The notes beneath the pieces were generated by a model. The model saw only the letters and a program-made list of their open reading frames with translations, did no database searches and was not told the DNA's origin. A program made the position numbers and the translations under genes. DNA of 64,000 nucleotides from Spirochaetales bacterium (GTDB taxonomy: Bacteria; Spirochaetota; Spirochaetia; UBA9216). The stretch lies in NCBI GenBank assembly GCA_016839055.1, contig JAEKNX010000002.1, forward strand, positions 1 through 64,000, in the 5' to 3' direction. Every line of letters starts with the position of its first letter. Within the stretch, counting starts at the first letter, position 1. This document shows, one piece after another, positions 1 to 8,139 of this stretch.

Positions 1-114
1 CAGAATGGGCTCAACCCTTATGAATATCTAAGAAAGATTTTTACAAAGGCTCCGTTAATGAATTGCCGTGAAGATTGGTATCGGCTACTTGCCTGGAATA
101 TTCATCTCGATTGA
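1..114 (+). CDS. IS66-family transposase, C-terminal end (5' part lies outside the window)
   Basis: The frame starting at base 1 reads 37 codons and ends at a TGA at 112-114. The peptide has the pattern NGLNPYEYLRKIFTKAP followed by WYRLLAWNI, which matches the typical end of IS66 transposases (NGL-PY-YL-x-LP, then LLPWN). Nothing is known of the rest of the gene because the window cuts it, so it may be intact or decayed. It marks the left flank of a repeat-rich, transposon-scarred stretch. The assignment rests on recognition of this short C-terminal signature only. Confidence 0.6.
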   Translation, partial: QNGLNPYEYLRKIFTKAPLMNCREDWYRLLAWNIHLD

Positions 115-273
115 TTTTTCAGGGTGTGGTTGTTTTGACGCTTACGAAAGTTCTTTTGGAACTTTATAGTGCTCTTTTTTTTGGCCCTGAGAAGGGTTTG
201 GTACTCTCCCGCTAACGCAATAAGCGTTGGAACCTAATTTGACCTGCAAATGTCGAAGAAATGTGGTTGAAAG

Positions 274-357
274 CCTCGGGGGCACGTTGAGCCATATGGT
301 CTGACTGCGAAAGTGCAGATGAAGTCGAAGCGAAGCTGAAACTTCATTCGAGTAGGT
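274..357 (+). repeat. Core element A, copy 1 (variant hairpin)
   Basis: This copy begins with the CCTCGGGGGCACGTT box, continues through GCCATATGGTCTGACTGCG and ends GAGTAGGT. Its variable stem is ATGAAGT paired with ACTTCAT, enclosing a second stem AGC/GCT with a GAA loop. The stem sequence differs from the other copies but is perfectly self-complementary. The left flank (from about 227) is shared with copy 5 at 2184-2258, which defines a subfamily. Confidence 0.75.
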
Positions 358-486
358 CATCGCCAGGCTAAATCATTTTTTCAAATCACAGCTAAATCCC
401 ATATTTTATTATTAACTCACTCCCGCTAACGCAGAAAGCGTTATCTCCCTGTTTGACATACACCAGAACTAAAAACTTACCTAAAG

Positions 487-561
487 CCCCGGGGGCACGT
501 TACGCCATATGGTCTGACTGCGAAAGTGCAGATGAAGGCGCAAGCCTGAATCCGAGTAGGT
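487..561 (+). repeat. Core element A, copy 2
   Basis: This copy starts CCCCGGGGGCACGTTACGCC and ends GAGTAGGT. It carries the AGGC-gcaa-GCCT stem and the CTGC/GCAG stem. It is followed by the shared AT-rich tail GGCTAAATCATTTTTTCAAA. By eye it is identical to copies 3 and 4, which lie 504 and 758 bases further on. Confidence 0.8.
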
Positions 562-925
562 CATCGCCAGGCTAAATCATTTTTTCAAATCACAGATTAC
601 AATCAAACATTATTACCAAATAATCGCGTGGCTCTTTTCCGCAGGAAAAGGCCAGAGCAACCACAGGTTCCTCCACCCGCTAATGCAATACGCGTTGGAA
701 CCTAATTTGACGCCCTAGTACCCTGAAAAGTGGTTTACCCGCGGGACAAAGTGGGTTATGAACCTTACGCCAAGTAACCCAAGAAAAGAGTTTAAACCTC
801 GGATAAGCTGTATGGATGTTTTATGAAGTAAAACTCCAGAGCAACCGCAGGTTGCTCCATCATCGCCAGGCTAAATCATTTTTTTCAAATCACAGCTAAA
901 TCCCATATTTTATTATTAACTCACT

Positions 926-1433
926 CCCGCTAACGCAGAAAGCGTTATCTCCCTGTTTGACATACACCAGAACTAAAAACTTACCTAAAGCCCCGGGGGC
1001 ACGTTACGCCATATGGTCTGACTGCGAAAGTGCAGATGAAGGCGCAAGCCTGAATCCGAGTAGGTCATCGCCAGGCTAAATCATTTTTTCAAATCACAGA
1101 TTACAATCAAACATTATTACCAAATAATCGCGTGGCTCTTTTCCGCAGGAAAAGGCCAGAGCAACCACAGGTTGCTCCACCCGCTAACGCAGAAAGCGTT
1201 ATCTCCCTGTTTGACATACACCAGAACTAAAAACTTACCTAAAGCCCCGGGGGCACGTTACGCCATATGGTCTGACTGCGAAAGTGCAGATGAAGGCGCA
1301 AGCCTGAATCCGAGTAGGTCATCGCCAGGCTAAATCATTTTTTCAAATCACAGATTACAATCAAACATTATTACCAAATAATCGCGTGGCTCTTTTCCGC
1401 AGGAAAAGGCCAGAGCAACCACAGGTTGCTCCA
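926..1433 (+). repeat. Tandem pair of 254-bp repeat units, with core element A copies 3 and 4
   Basis: Two head-to-tail 254-base units (926-1179 and 1180-1433) look identical by eye. Each holds the TAACGC/GCGTT box, core element A (991-1065 and 1245-1319), the AT-rich tail, a CTTTTCC/GGAAAAG hairpin and a GAGCAACC/GGTTGCTC hairpin. The unit at 422-675 is a further copy with the same length. Such uniformity points to recent unequal crossing-over or gene conversion. Confidence 0.85.
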
Positions 1434-2117
1434 CCCGCTAACGCAGAAAGCGTTGGAACTCTGTTAGTCACCCGAGTGCCGTGAAAAGTGGTTTACCCGC
1501 GGGACAAAGCGAATACAAAATCTTACACGATTAACCTCATAAAAAGCTTTAAACCCTGAATACGCTGTATGGATGTTTTGGCTCAGGCATGGCTCTTTTC
1601 ACGAAGTGAAAAGGCCCGAGGAACCAAAGGTTCCTCCAAACTCCAGAGCAACCGCAGGTTGCTCCGTCATCAGCCAGGCTAAATCATTTTTACAGATAAC
1701 AGATTAATCCCTTGCCTTATAATTCATGGATGTTTTGCAAAGCAAAACTCCAGAGCAACCGCAGGTTGCTCCACCCGCTAACGCAGAAAGCGTTGGAACT
1801 CTGTTAGTCACCCGAGTGCCGTGAAAAGTGGTTTACTCGCGGGACAAAGCGAATACAAAATCTTACACGATTAACCTCATAAAAAGCTTTAAACCCTGAA
1901 TACGCTGCATGGATGTTTTGGCTCAGGCATGGCTCTTTTCACGAAGTGAAAAGGCCCGAGGAACCAAAGGTTCCTCCAAACTCCAGAGCAACCGCAGGTT
2001 GCTCCGTCATCCACGCCAGGCTAAATCATTTTTTCAAATCACAGCTTAATCTTTTGCCTTATAATTCATGGATGTTTTGGCATAGCCAAAACTCCAGAGG
2101 AACCACAGGTTGCTCCA
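1434..2117 (+). repeat. Tandem pair of about 340-bp repeat units carrying module B
   Basis: Two units (1434-1773 and 1774-2117) share the TAACGC/GCGTT box followed by GGAACTCTGTTAGTCACC and module B (about 1471-1579 and 1811-1919). Module B begins CCCGAGTGCCGTGAAAAGTG and ends near GGATGTTTT. Each unit then has a CTTTTCAC/GTGAAAAG hairpin, a GGAACC/GGTTCC hairpin and a GCAACC/GGTTGC hairpin. Diverged module B copies also lie at about 712-835 and 2539-2648. Confidence 0.8.
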
Positions 2118-2183
2118 CCCGCTAACGCAGAACGCGTTGGAACCTAATTTGACCTGCAAATGTCGAAGAAATGTGGTTGAAAG

Positions 2184-2258
2184 CCTCGGGGGCACGTTGA
2201 GCCATATGGTCTGACTGCGAAAGTGCAGATGAAGGCGCAAGCCTGAATCCGAGTAGGT
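2184..2258 (+). repeat. Core element A, copy 5
   Basis: This copy shares its left flank with copy 1 (CCTAATTTGACCTGCAAATG and onwards) but has the common AGGC-gcaa-GCCT hairpin seen in copies 2 to 4. It is followed by GTTTTGGCA-ct-GCCAAAAC and a long GGAATG/CATTCC type hairpin. It is therefore a mosaic of the two subfamilies. Confidence 0.75.
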
Positions 2259-3072
2259 TGTAGTGGACGTTTTGGCACTGCCAAAACTCCAGAGGAATGA
2301 GACTGCAAGGAACATTCCTCCGTCATCGTGGACGTTTGCCGCAGGCAAACTCCAGAGCAGCGGTAGCTGCTCCCCAGGCTAAATCATTTTTTCAAATCAC
2401 AGCTTACAATCAAACATTATTACCAAATAATTGCGTGGCTCTTTTCCGTAGGAAAAGGCCAGAGGAACCGCAGGTTCCTTCACCTGCTAACGCAGAACGC
2501 GTTATGAGGAATCTTTGATTCCTCCACCCTGTTTGGAGCCCGAGTGCCGTGAAAAGCGCTTTATTGCGGGATAAAGTGGGTTATGAACCTTACACGAAAT
2601 AGGACATCAGGAACTTTTTAAACCCGGATACACTACATGGACTTTTGGATGCAAGTCATGGCTCTTTTCCGCAGGAAAAGGCCCGAGGAGCCACCGGCTC
2701 CTCCAAACTCCAGAGCAACCGCAGGTTGCTCCGTCATCGCCCGGCTTTATATAAGCATCGGAAACTAAATAATAAATGTGATTTATTAGATGTTAATCCT
2801 TTGGTCTCCACTACTACGATTCAGTCGTTTGTTCTGGAAAAAAAGTTTTCAATTTTAATTACTACCGGTTTCGATGAAGCGCTACTAAAAGCTATATTGA
2901 AGATAAACGAAGAGTTAAATGATCTTCAAGCTCATTTAACAAATTGGAAATATAAAATAACAAACTCGCGTTCCAGTCTAAGGAGCAACACTTCCCTCAA
3001 CGGGAGGATGGAAAAGGGCGGCTACCTTAGGTAATGTTTTTTAAAAAAAGACAACCCAAAGGAGCCTCGTGC

Positions 3073-3297
3073 GTGAAGTATACCTTAAAACCCAAGAGAC
3101 TATATAGAGTTTTAATCTCGGAAGAACACGAAGAGGTAATGATCGGCATTCACCCATAAGGGTCTATACGATTCATCGCCAAACGATTCGGCAGAAATCT
3201 TTCGATAATCTCAAGAGAGATTAAAAATAACTTTACCGAAAATGATATTTTTAAAGCATGTTGGCTCCATAGTCGATCACAGAGACGAAGGCGTTAA
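3073..3297 (+). pseudogene. IS30-family transposase, N-terminal remnant
   Basis: The frame from a GTG at 3073 reads an IS30-like N-terminus: the EEHEEVMIGI stretch, then SIRFIAKRFGRNLSIISREI, which is the helix-turn-helix with the characteristic SREIK signature. A TAA at 3157-3159 interrupts it between the two, and the frame ends at another TAA at 3295-3297 after an arginine-rich run. The catalytic DDE domain is missing, since IS30 transposases are normally over 300 residues. No terminal inverted repeats were identified. The call rests on the helix-turn-helix signature; the element is dead. Confidence 0.7.
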
Positions 3298-3667
3298 TGT
3301 CGGAAGAGAGTGTGAATTGCCGAATCAATTATTCGTCAACATAGTCAAGCGTGCTTATAATCGGATGAAGCCCTTAGATTTGGGAATATATTGGTTTTAT
3401 GGTGAAGCTGAACTTTTGCCTGATGTGCTGAGTTTTATGCTTGGTAGACATCAGGATCCTGCAATACTTTATTCTGCCAACCATTGAAGCCGAACTATTA
3501 TATCATGTGATTAGCCTAAAACATTCTTTTAACGGGAGAGGCGTGTTTTGATACAAGGTGCTGTATCATTTTCCATTTAATATGGGTCGATTTTTTACTA
3601 TTACAGGAGATTTAAGAAATCCGGGGGGGAGTCTCCACTCAAGGATAATTCGAATTTATCAAAGACT

Positions 3668-3701
3668 ATCGATTATTGAAAAAGCCTCAGCAATAATCGA
3701 T
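3668..3701. repeat. Perfect inverted repeat
   Basis: ATCGATTATTG at 3668-3678 is matched by CAATAATCGAT at 3691-3701 with a 12-base spacer. There is no following T-run, so a terminator is not obvious. It lies about 80 bases before the promoter of the regulator gene and could be an operator or a transposon end. Confidence 0.5.
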
Positions 3702-3759
3702 ATATTTGTATGCAAAAATAAAATACCCTAACTAATATATGCACTAAAAAAATAATATC

Positions 3760-3788
3760 TTGCGAAAAAATATACATCATGATAAAAT
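3760..3788 (+). promoter_or_regulatory. Candidate sigma70-type promoter for the DauR-like regulator operon
   Basis: TTGCGA at 3760-3765 and TAAAAT at 3783-3788 are separated by 17 bases. The -10 box lies 36 bases before the TTG start at 3825. Confidence 0.55.
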
Positions 3789-3824
3789 ATTATATTCGTA
3801 AGAAAAAATTAGTAAGGAAAGGTT

Positions 3825-4481
3825 TTGAATAAAGAACTTCTTAATACATGTAAAGCGCTTGTAGAATTTTTGGGAAAGGTTTTGGGGGAGAATATTGAGA
3901 TAGTTCTTCATGATCTGTCTGATTATGAAAACTCGATTCTGGCTATACAGAATAGTCTTTCAGGGAGAAACGTAGGTGGACCTGTAACAGATTTTGCACT
4001 TAAAGTTTTGAAACATAGTCAATCAAATAATAAGGATTATTTTATTAACTATAAGGGTAAAACAGCGAATGGAAAGGCTTTGCGCTCATCCACAATGATT
4101 ATTCGAGATGAAAATAAAAAACCTGCTGCAATGATTTGTATAAACATTGATATATCCCAATATGAACAGGCAAAATCACTTTTGGAAACATTAATCAATG
4201 GTGATGAAAGTATGGAATTTGATGATCTTGGCGAAACTTCCGTTAAGATAACTGAAAATATAAATTCCTCTATTGAAGAGCTTACATCTTCTATGGTTGA
4301 GAAGGTTCTGGGTAATAATAGCATTCCACCTGAGCGAATGACCCTGAATGAAAAATTGGTGGTAATAAAATCACTAAATGATGAAGGCTTCTTTCTGCTT
4401 AAAGGGGCAGTAAGGGAGATCGCTGCCAGGATGAAAACATCGGAAGCAACTGTGTACAGATATATCTCCAAGATTGAATAA
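3825..4481 (+). CDS. YheO/DauR-type transcriptional regulator (PAS-like domain plus HTH)
   Basis: A DNA-binding regulator of 218 residues. The N-terminal half (about 1-120) has the YheO PAS-like sensor pattern, including NIEIVLHDL near the start and an AAMICINIDI core strand. The C-terminal part (about 160-218) is the helix-turn-helix ending in SEATVYRYISKIE. The family includes DauR, which controls D-arginine use in Pseudomonas; other members control other amino-acid genes. The TTG start at 3825 is chosen because AAGGAAAGG lies just upstream. It is the first gene of a same-strand run of amino-acid/sulfur catabolic genes, 18 bases before the next start, and probably controls them. The ligand is not known. 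Confidence 0.8.
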   Translation: MNKELLNTCKALVEFLGKVLGENIEIVLHDLSDYENSILAIQNSLSGRNVGGPVTDFALKVLKHSQSNNKDYFINYKGKTANGKALRSSTMIIRDENKKPAAMICINIDISQYEQAKSLLETLINGDESMEFDDLGETSVKITENINSSIEELTSSMVEKVLGNNSIPPERMTLNEKLVVIKSLNDEGFFLLKGAVREIAARMKTSEATVYRYISKIE

Positions 4482-4499
4482 TTATTAAAGGACTAAACA

Positions 4500-5543
4500 G
4501 TGAAACTAAAAGATAAATCTAAAGTTAATATTGGATTCTATCCAACGCCATTGCATAAATTATCCAGACTGAGCAGTTTAACTGGTAAAGCGGATATGTA
4601 CATCAAACGCGATGATATGACAGGAATAGGAGGTGGCGGCAACAAATTAAGAAAGCTTGAATATATTGTTAAGGAAGCGATTGATGCGGGTTGTAATACG
4701 CTGTTGACCTATGGCGGAGTTCAGACTAACCATGGCAGGCTGACTGCGGCAGTTGCCGGGATGAATGGGATGAAATCAGTAATAATCTGTTTTGGTCCCA
4801 TTCCCGAAAGGATGAGCGGTAATTTAGTTCTTGACCGTATGTTTGGTGCTGAACTTGTTTTTATGGATACTACTGAGATATTAAAACTTCCGCAAGATCA
4901 GATGGTTGAGGCATTTTACAAAATGAAGGACGAGTCAACCTCACAAGTATTGGAAAAATATAATGTCCAGGGTGATAAGGTTTTCGAAATTCCTATGGGG
5001 GGCCTTAGCCCTGCAGGTACATTGGGTTATTTCTATGCAGTGAAGGAAATTATGCAGCAATGTAAGGAGCAGAAAATTAATCCGGAATATCTTGTTGTTT
5101 CAAACGGAACCGGGGGAACCTATGCCGGTTTGTTTCTTGGAGCTAAATATTATAACGCCCCTTTTAAAATAAAAGCAATATCGGTTGCACCTCTTCAGGA
5201 GGATGCTCAGCAGACTCTGTCCAATTTTATCAATGATGTTAGCAAAGAATTTGAGCTGGGTATTAAATGTGATGCTTCGGATATCGATCTCTCTGCTGAT
5301 TATTACGGAGACGGGTATAATATTCCTGATGCTATTACTCGTAAAGCTGTATACAGGCTGGCGGAAACTGAGGGCGTAATTGTCGACCCTTGCTACACTG
5401 GCAAGGGGTTTAGAGGGTTTCTGGATATGGTGGAGAGAGAGGTTATTCCAGCGCAATCTTCGGCGATTTTTCTCCATACTGGTGGTGTTCCCGGCATTTG
5501 GACAGAAGAACATAATGAAGCTATGCGGAATGATCTCTGGTAA
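4500..5543 (+). CDS. D-cysteine desulfhydrase / ACC deaminase family PLP enzyme
   Basis: A fold-type II PLP enzyme of 347 residues, the usual length for the family. The motif GGGGNKLRKLEY (about 44-55) carries the PLP lysine (Lys49), and TYGGVQTNHGRLTAA is the conserved loop seen in D-cysteine desulfhydrase and 1-aminocyclopropane-1-carboxylate deaminase. A glycine-rich SNGTGGTYAG loop (about 200) should bind the cofactor phosphate. D-cysteine desulfhydrase breaks D-cysteine into pyruvate, ammonia and sulfide. Start is GTG, with AAAGGA upstream. Its place next to a C-S lyase, a RidA and a DauR-type regulator supports a role in eliminating a sulfur or amino group from a D-amino acid. Sequence alone cannot separate D-cysteine from related substrates. 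Confidence 0.8.
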   Translation: MKLKDKSKVNIGFYPTPLHKLSRLSSLTGKADMYIKRDDMTGIGGGGNKLRKLEYIVKEAIDAGCNTLLTYGGVQTNHGRLTAAVAGMNGMKSVIICFGPIPERMSGNLVLDRMFGAELVFMDTTEILKLPQDQMVEAFYKMKDESTSQVLEKYNVQGDKVFEIPMGGLSPAGTLGYFYAVKEIMQQCKEQKINPEYLVVSNGTGGTYAGLFLGAKYYNAPFKIKAISVAPLQEDAQQTLSNFINDVSKEFELGIKCDASDIDLSADYYGDGYNIPDAITRKAVYRLAETEGVIVDPCYTGKGFRGFLDMVEREVIPAQSSAIFLHTGGVPGIWTEEHNEAMRNDLW

Positions 5544-5587
5544 AAAAATTCCGTTAATAATTATTAAGGCTAAAGGAGAAAACAATT

Positions 5588-7279
5588 ATGAAATATGATT
5601 TGGATAGAATTGTTGATCGAAAGGGTACCAATAGTATCAAATGGGAATTTGGAGCTCTTCTTAATTCCAAAGTAGATGGGGACACAATTCCCCTCTGGGT
5701 AGCGGATATGGATTTTGCATGTTCAAAACCTATTCAGGACGCTATAAAAACAAGGGTGGATAAGGAGATTTTTGGTTATAGCGCACACTTTACAGGAGAA
5801 TACTTCAGGGCTGTAGGCTCCTGGATGCAGAGACGATTTAATTGGTATGTAAATTCTGAGGATATATTTATCAGTCCGGGTGTCGTTCCGGCAATTAGTG
5901 ATTTAATAAGATGTTTTTCCAAAGAAGGTGAAGGCATTATAATTCAAAAACCTGTATATTATCCATTTATGATGAGCATTGAGAATAATAAACGGGTGAT
6001 AAAAAATAATGCTCTAATTAATAATAACGGTTATTACACAATGGATTTCGATGATCTGGAAGAAAAAGCAAAAGATCCAGACAATACAATGATGGTTTTA
6101 TGTTCACCCCATAATCCTGTGGGAAGAGTCTGGAAGGAAGAAGAACTGAGGAGGGTAGGAGAAATATGCCTCTCAAATGATGTGGTTCTGGTGTCGGATG
6201 AAATACACTTTGATATAGTAAGAAAAAATGTAAAACATACTGTTTTGGAGTCTCTTTTTCCCGGAGAAGATAGAATAATAACCTGTACTGCACCCAGTAA
6301 AACCTTCAATTTGGCCGGCATGCATACATCGCATATAATAATTAAAAATGAAAAGTACAAAGAAAGATGGAATGAAGTTGTAGGCATGGGTCTGCTTTCA
6401 CCACTTTCAATTTGTGCGGTTCAGGCAGCATTTGATGAAAGTGAAGATTGGTTGGAGCAAGTAAATGATTATATAGATGGTAATATATATTATATTCAGG
6501 AATTCTTAAGTAAGCATCTTCCTGAAGCTAAATATGTTCCGGCGGAAGGAACATATCTTGCCTGGATAGACTTGGAAGCTTATGGTACAGGTGGTAAAGA
6601 TCTTGATAACAGAATGGTAGAGGGAGCAAAGGTATTGCTGGAGGGCGGTACAATGTTTGGCTCCGAAGGTGAATATTTCCAGCGAATTAATGTTGCCTGT
6701 CCAAGAAGCATACTTAATGAGTGTCTAGTCAGAGTAGCTAATACAATGAATAAACTGGCCATATCCGATAAGGTAAGAAATTTCTCATATAATACGCCCT
6801 GGGAAAATAATATTGATTTTAATTCCAAACTTGATAAGAAAACTTACCTTGTCTTTTTGAGATATTTTGGATGTACGCTTTGCCAGGTTGATATTCAGGA
6901 GTATATAAAACGGTACAAAGAATTTACTGATAAAGGTGCTCAATTATTTATAGTTCTGCAAAGTACACCTGAAATTATAAAGGAAAATGTAAAAAAAGCG
7001 GATATTCCTTATACCATAATTTGTGATCCTGAGCAGGAGTTATATAAGCTCTATAATCTTAATACTGCATACAGTGAAATGGGAATGGCCTCAAAAAAAG
7101 TACTGGTAAAAGGCATTAAAGCCCTGAATATGGGTGTAAAGCATGGGAAATATGAAGGGAATGAGCTTCAGTTACCGGCGGCCTTTTTGTTTAATATTAA
7201 GGGTGAAGCTGAATTTGTTCAGTATGGTACTGATGCGGCAGATATTCCGGATATTGATGAAATGCTAGAGAAACTATAG
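5588..7279 (+). CDS. PatB/MalY-type C-S lyase fused to a peroxiredoxin-like domain
   Basis: The protein has two parts. Residues 1-395 are a fold-type I PLP aminotransferase-like C-S beta-lyase of the PatB/MalY family: LWVADMDF near the start, CSPHNPVGRVW, SDEIHFD, and the PLP lysine Lys238 in CTAPSKTFNLAG. Such enzymes cleave cystathionine or cysteine conjugates to a thiol, pyruvate and ammonia. Residues about 400-563 are a thioredoxin-fold, AhpC/TSA-like domain with a CxxC in FGCTLCQ (Cys429, Cys432), then VLQSTPE and CDPEQELY. A free-standing C-S lyase of this family (36695-37876) ends where the fused domain begins, which confirms the junction. The reading frame is continuous. A GGAGAAAAC ribosome site precedes the ATG. 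The redoxin part may handle the thiol or persulfide released by the lyase; that is inference. Confidence 0.85.
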   Translation: MKYDLDRIVDRKGTNSIKWEFGALLNSKVDGDTIPLWVADMDFACSKPIQDAIKTRVDKEIFGYSAHFTGEYFRAVGSWMQRRFNWYVNSEDIFISPGVVPAISDLIRCFSKEGEGIIIQKPVYYPFMMSIENNKRVIKNNALINNNGYYTMDFDDLEEKAKDPDNTMMVLCSPHNPVGRVWKEEELRRVGEICLSNDVVLVSDEIHFDIVRKNVKHTVLESLFPGEDRIITCTAPSKTFNLAGMHTSHIIIKNEKYKERWNEVVGMGLLSPLSICAVQAAFDESEDWLEQVNDYIDGNIYYIQEFLSKHLPEAKYVPAEGTYLAWIDLEAYGTGGKDLDNRMVEGAKVLLEGGTMFGSEGEYFQRINVACPRSILNECLVRVANTMNKLAISDKVRNFSYNTPWENNIDFNSKLDKKTYLVFLRYFGCTLCQVDIQEYIKRYKEFTDKGAQLFIVLQSTPEIIKENVKKADIPYTIICDPEQELYKLYNLNTAYSEMGMASKKVLVKGIKALNMGVKHGKYEGNELQLPAAFLFNIKGEAEFVQYGTDAADIPDIDEMLEKL

Positions 7280-7291
7280 GAAGGTAATGAA

Positions 7292-8086
7292 ATGGAATAC
7301 AAAAAAATAATACTTATGTATTTTTCACCAGGCGGCACAACAAAAAAAACATTAGAGAATATTGCTAAAGGAATGGATGCTGAAAAGGTAGAACATTTGG
7401 ATTTAACAAATTTCGACAAGAGATGGGAAAGACGAGTATTTGAAAAAGACGAATTTGTACTTTTCGGGATGCCTGCATATTTCGGTAGAATGACGCCTTC
7501 GGCAAAAGAAATCTTTAACAGGACACTCGCCAATAATACATCATGTGTATCTGTTGTTGTGTATGGTAATAGAGCATATGAAGATTCACTATTGGAATTG
7601 AAAAATAGTGCGGAAGATTGCGGTTTTAAAGTAATTGGAGCGGCTGCGTTTGTAGCGGAACATTCATTTAATAACGGCGTTGCGGTCGGCAGGCCGGATG
7701 AAAGTGATACAGAAAAGCAAATTGAATTCGGGAGAGAAATAGCAAAAAGGCTTGGTGATATGGTTGATCCTGATAATATCCATTTAGAAGTACCGGGTGA
7801 TTTTCCATATAAAAACGCTATGGATCCGCCGATTGCTGCAACAGCAGATGATAAATGCATAAACTGCGGTAAATGTGTTGAGAATTGTCCGGTGAAAGCA
7901 ATAGATCCAAATGATCCTAAAAAAACAGATAAATTCAGATGCATATTATGTAATAGATGTATAAAAGATTGTCCTGAAGGTGCCAGAGAAATTAGAGTTC
8001 CACACTATCAGGAACAGGTGGAATTCCTTACGGCTATGGCTCAGGAACGAAGAGAACCCGAAATCTTTTTTGATACTCAAAAATAA
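7292..8086 (+). CDS. EFR1-type flavodoxin-ferredoxin fusion protein
   Basis: A 264-residue cytoplasmic electron carrier. The N-terminal part is flavodoxin-like: the FMN phosphate loop reads YFSPGGTTKKTLENIA, and VVVYGNRAYEDSLLEL is a further conserved strand and helix. The C-terminal part (about 185-235) holds two [4Fe-4S] motifs: CINCGKCVENCP and CILCNRCIKDCPEG. The match is to the EFR1 family of unknown physiological role. It starts 12 bases after the fusion lyase, with AAGGTAATG upstream, so both are almost surely co-expressed. The same lyase-EFR1 order occurs again at 36695-38652. It may supply or accept electrons for the lyase product or for its redoxin domain. Confidence 0.8.
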   Translation: MEYKKIILMYFSPGGTTKKTLENIAKGMDAEKVEHLDLTNFDKRWERRVFEKDEFVLFGMPAYFGRMTPSAKEIFNRTLANNTSCVSVVVYGNRAYEDSLLELKNSAEDCGFKVIGAAAFVAEHSFNNGVAVGRPDESDTEKQIEFGREIAKRLGDMVDPDNIHLEVPGDFPYKNAMDPPIAATADDKCINCGKCVENCPVKAIDPNDPKKTDKFRCILCNRCIKDCPEGAREIRVPHYQEQVEFLTAMAQERREPEIFFDTQK

Positions 8087-8089
8087 AAT

Positions 8090-8111
8090 TGTGATAGTAA
8101 AAATTATCACA
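8090..8111. promoter_or_regulatory. Inverted repeat before the permease gene
   Basis: TGTGATA at 8090-8096 and TATCACA at 8105-8111 form an inverted repeat with an 8-base AT-rich spacer. It falls between the EFR1 stop and the permease ribosome site. It could be an operator or an mRNA hairpin; its shape is like a short CRP-type half-site pair, but that is not proof. Confidence 0.4.
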
Positions 8112-8139
8112 GTAAAAAAATCTAAGCAGGAGGACAAAG

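Larger units (their letters stand above)
115..2760. repeat. Non-coding array of modular hairpin repeats
   Basis: This 2.6 kb holds no convincing gene. It is built from a few modules in changing order. A short palindromic box, TAACGC-agaaa-GCGTT or close variants, recurs at about 210, 424, 678, 928, 1182, 1436, 1776, 2120 and 2485, giving units of 214, 254, 250, 254, 254, 340, 344 and 365 bases. Between the boxes lie two longer modules (core element A and module B) and strings of small hairpins such as GAGCAACC-gca-GGTTGCTC, GAGGAACC-aaa-GGTTCCTC, CTTTTCC-gca-GGAAAAG and GTTTTGC-aaa-GCAAAAC. Arms differ between copies while pairing is kept. The short reading frames that cross it (for example 142-360 minus, 1913-2125 plus, 2046-2348 minus) are translations of the repeats and are not annotated as genes. 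Confidence 0.85.
3298..3824. other. Intergenic stretch after the IS30 remnant
   Basis: No gene is supported here. An 81-codon frame at 3242-3487 overlaps the IS30 remnant in another frame and has no recognisable domain. The stretch becomes AT-rich towards 3800 and contains a perfect 11-base inverted repeat (3668-3678 with 3691-3701) and the promoter of the following gene. Confidence 0.6.

Noticed and set aside
115-2760. An integron cassette array with attC sites, based on the repeated TAACGC and GCGTT boxes
   Set aside because: The boxes do not match the RYYYAAC / GTTRRRY consensus (for example CGCTAAC and GTTGGAAC) and lie only about 20 bases apart. There is no integrase and no ORFs between the repeats.
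115-2760. A CRISPR array
   Set aside because: Repeat units are 214-365 bases, with internal repeats and no unique spacers of constant length. There are no cas genes in the window.
2645-3034. A 129-codon plus-strand frame as a gene
   Set aside because: Its start lies inside the hairpin repeats and its later part has no recognisable domain. No convincing ribosome site was seen.
3242-3487. An 81-codon frame as a gene
   Set aside because: It overlaps the IS30 remnant in a different frame and has no domain or ribosome site.
7219-7944. A long minus-strand frame (241 codons) opposite the EFR1 gene
   Set aside because: It is a shadow of the EFR1 gene, which has clear flavodoxin and ferredoxin motifs. 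The antisense peptide has no domain.
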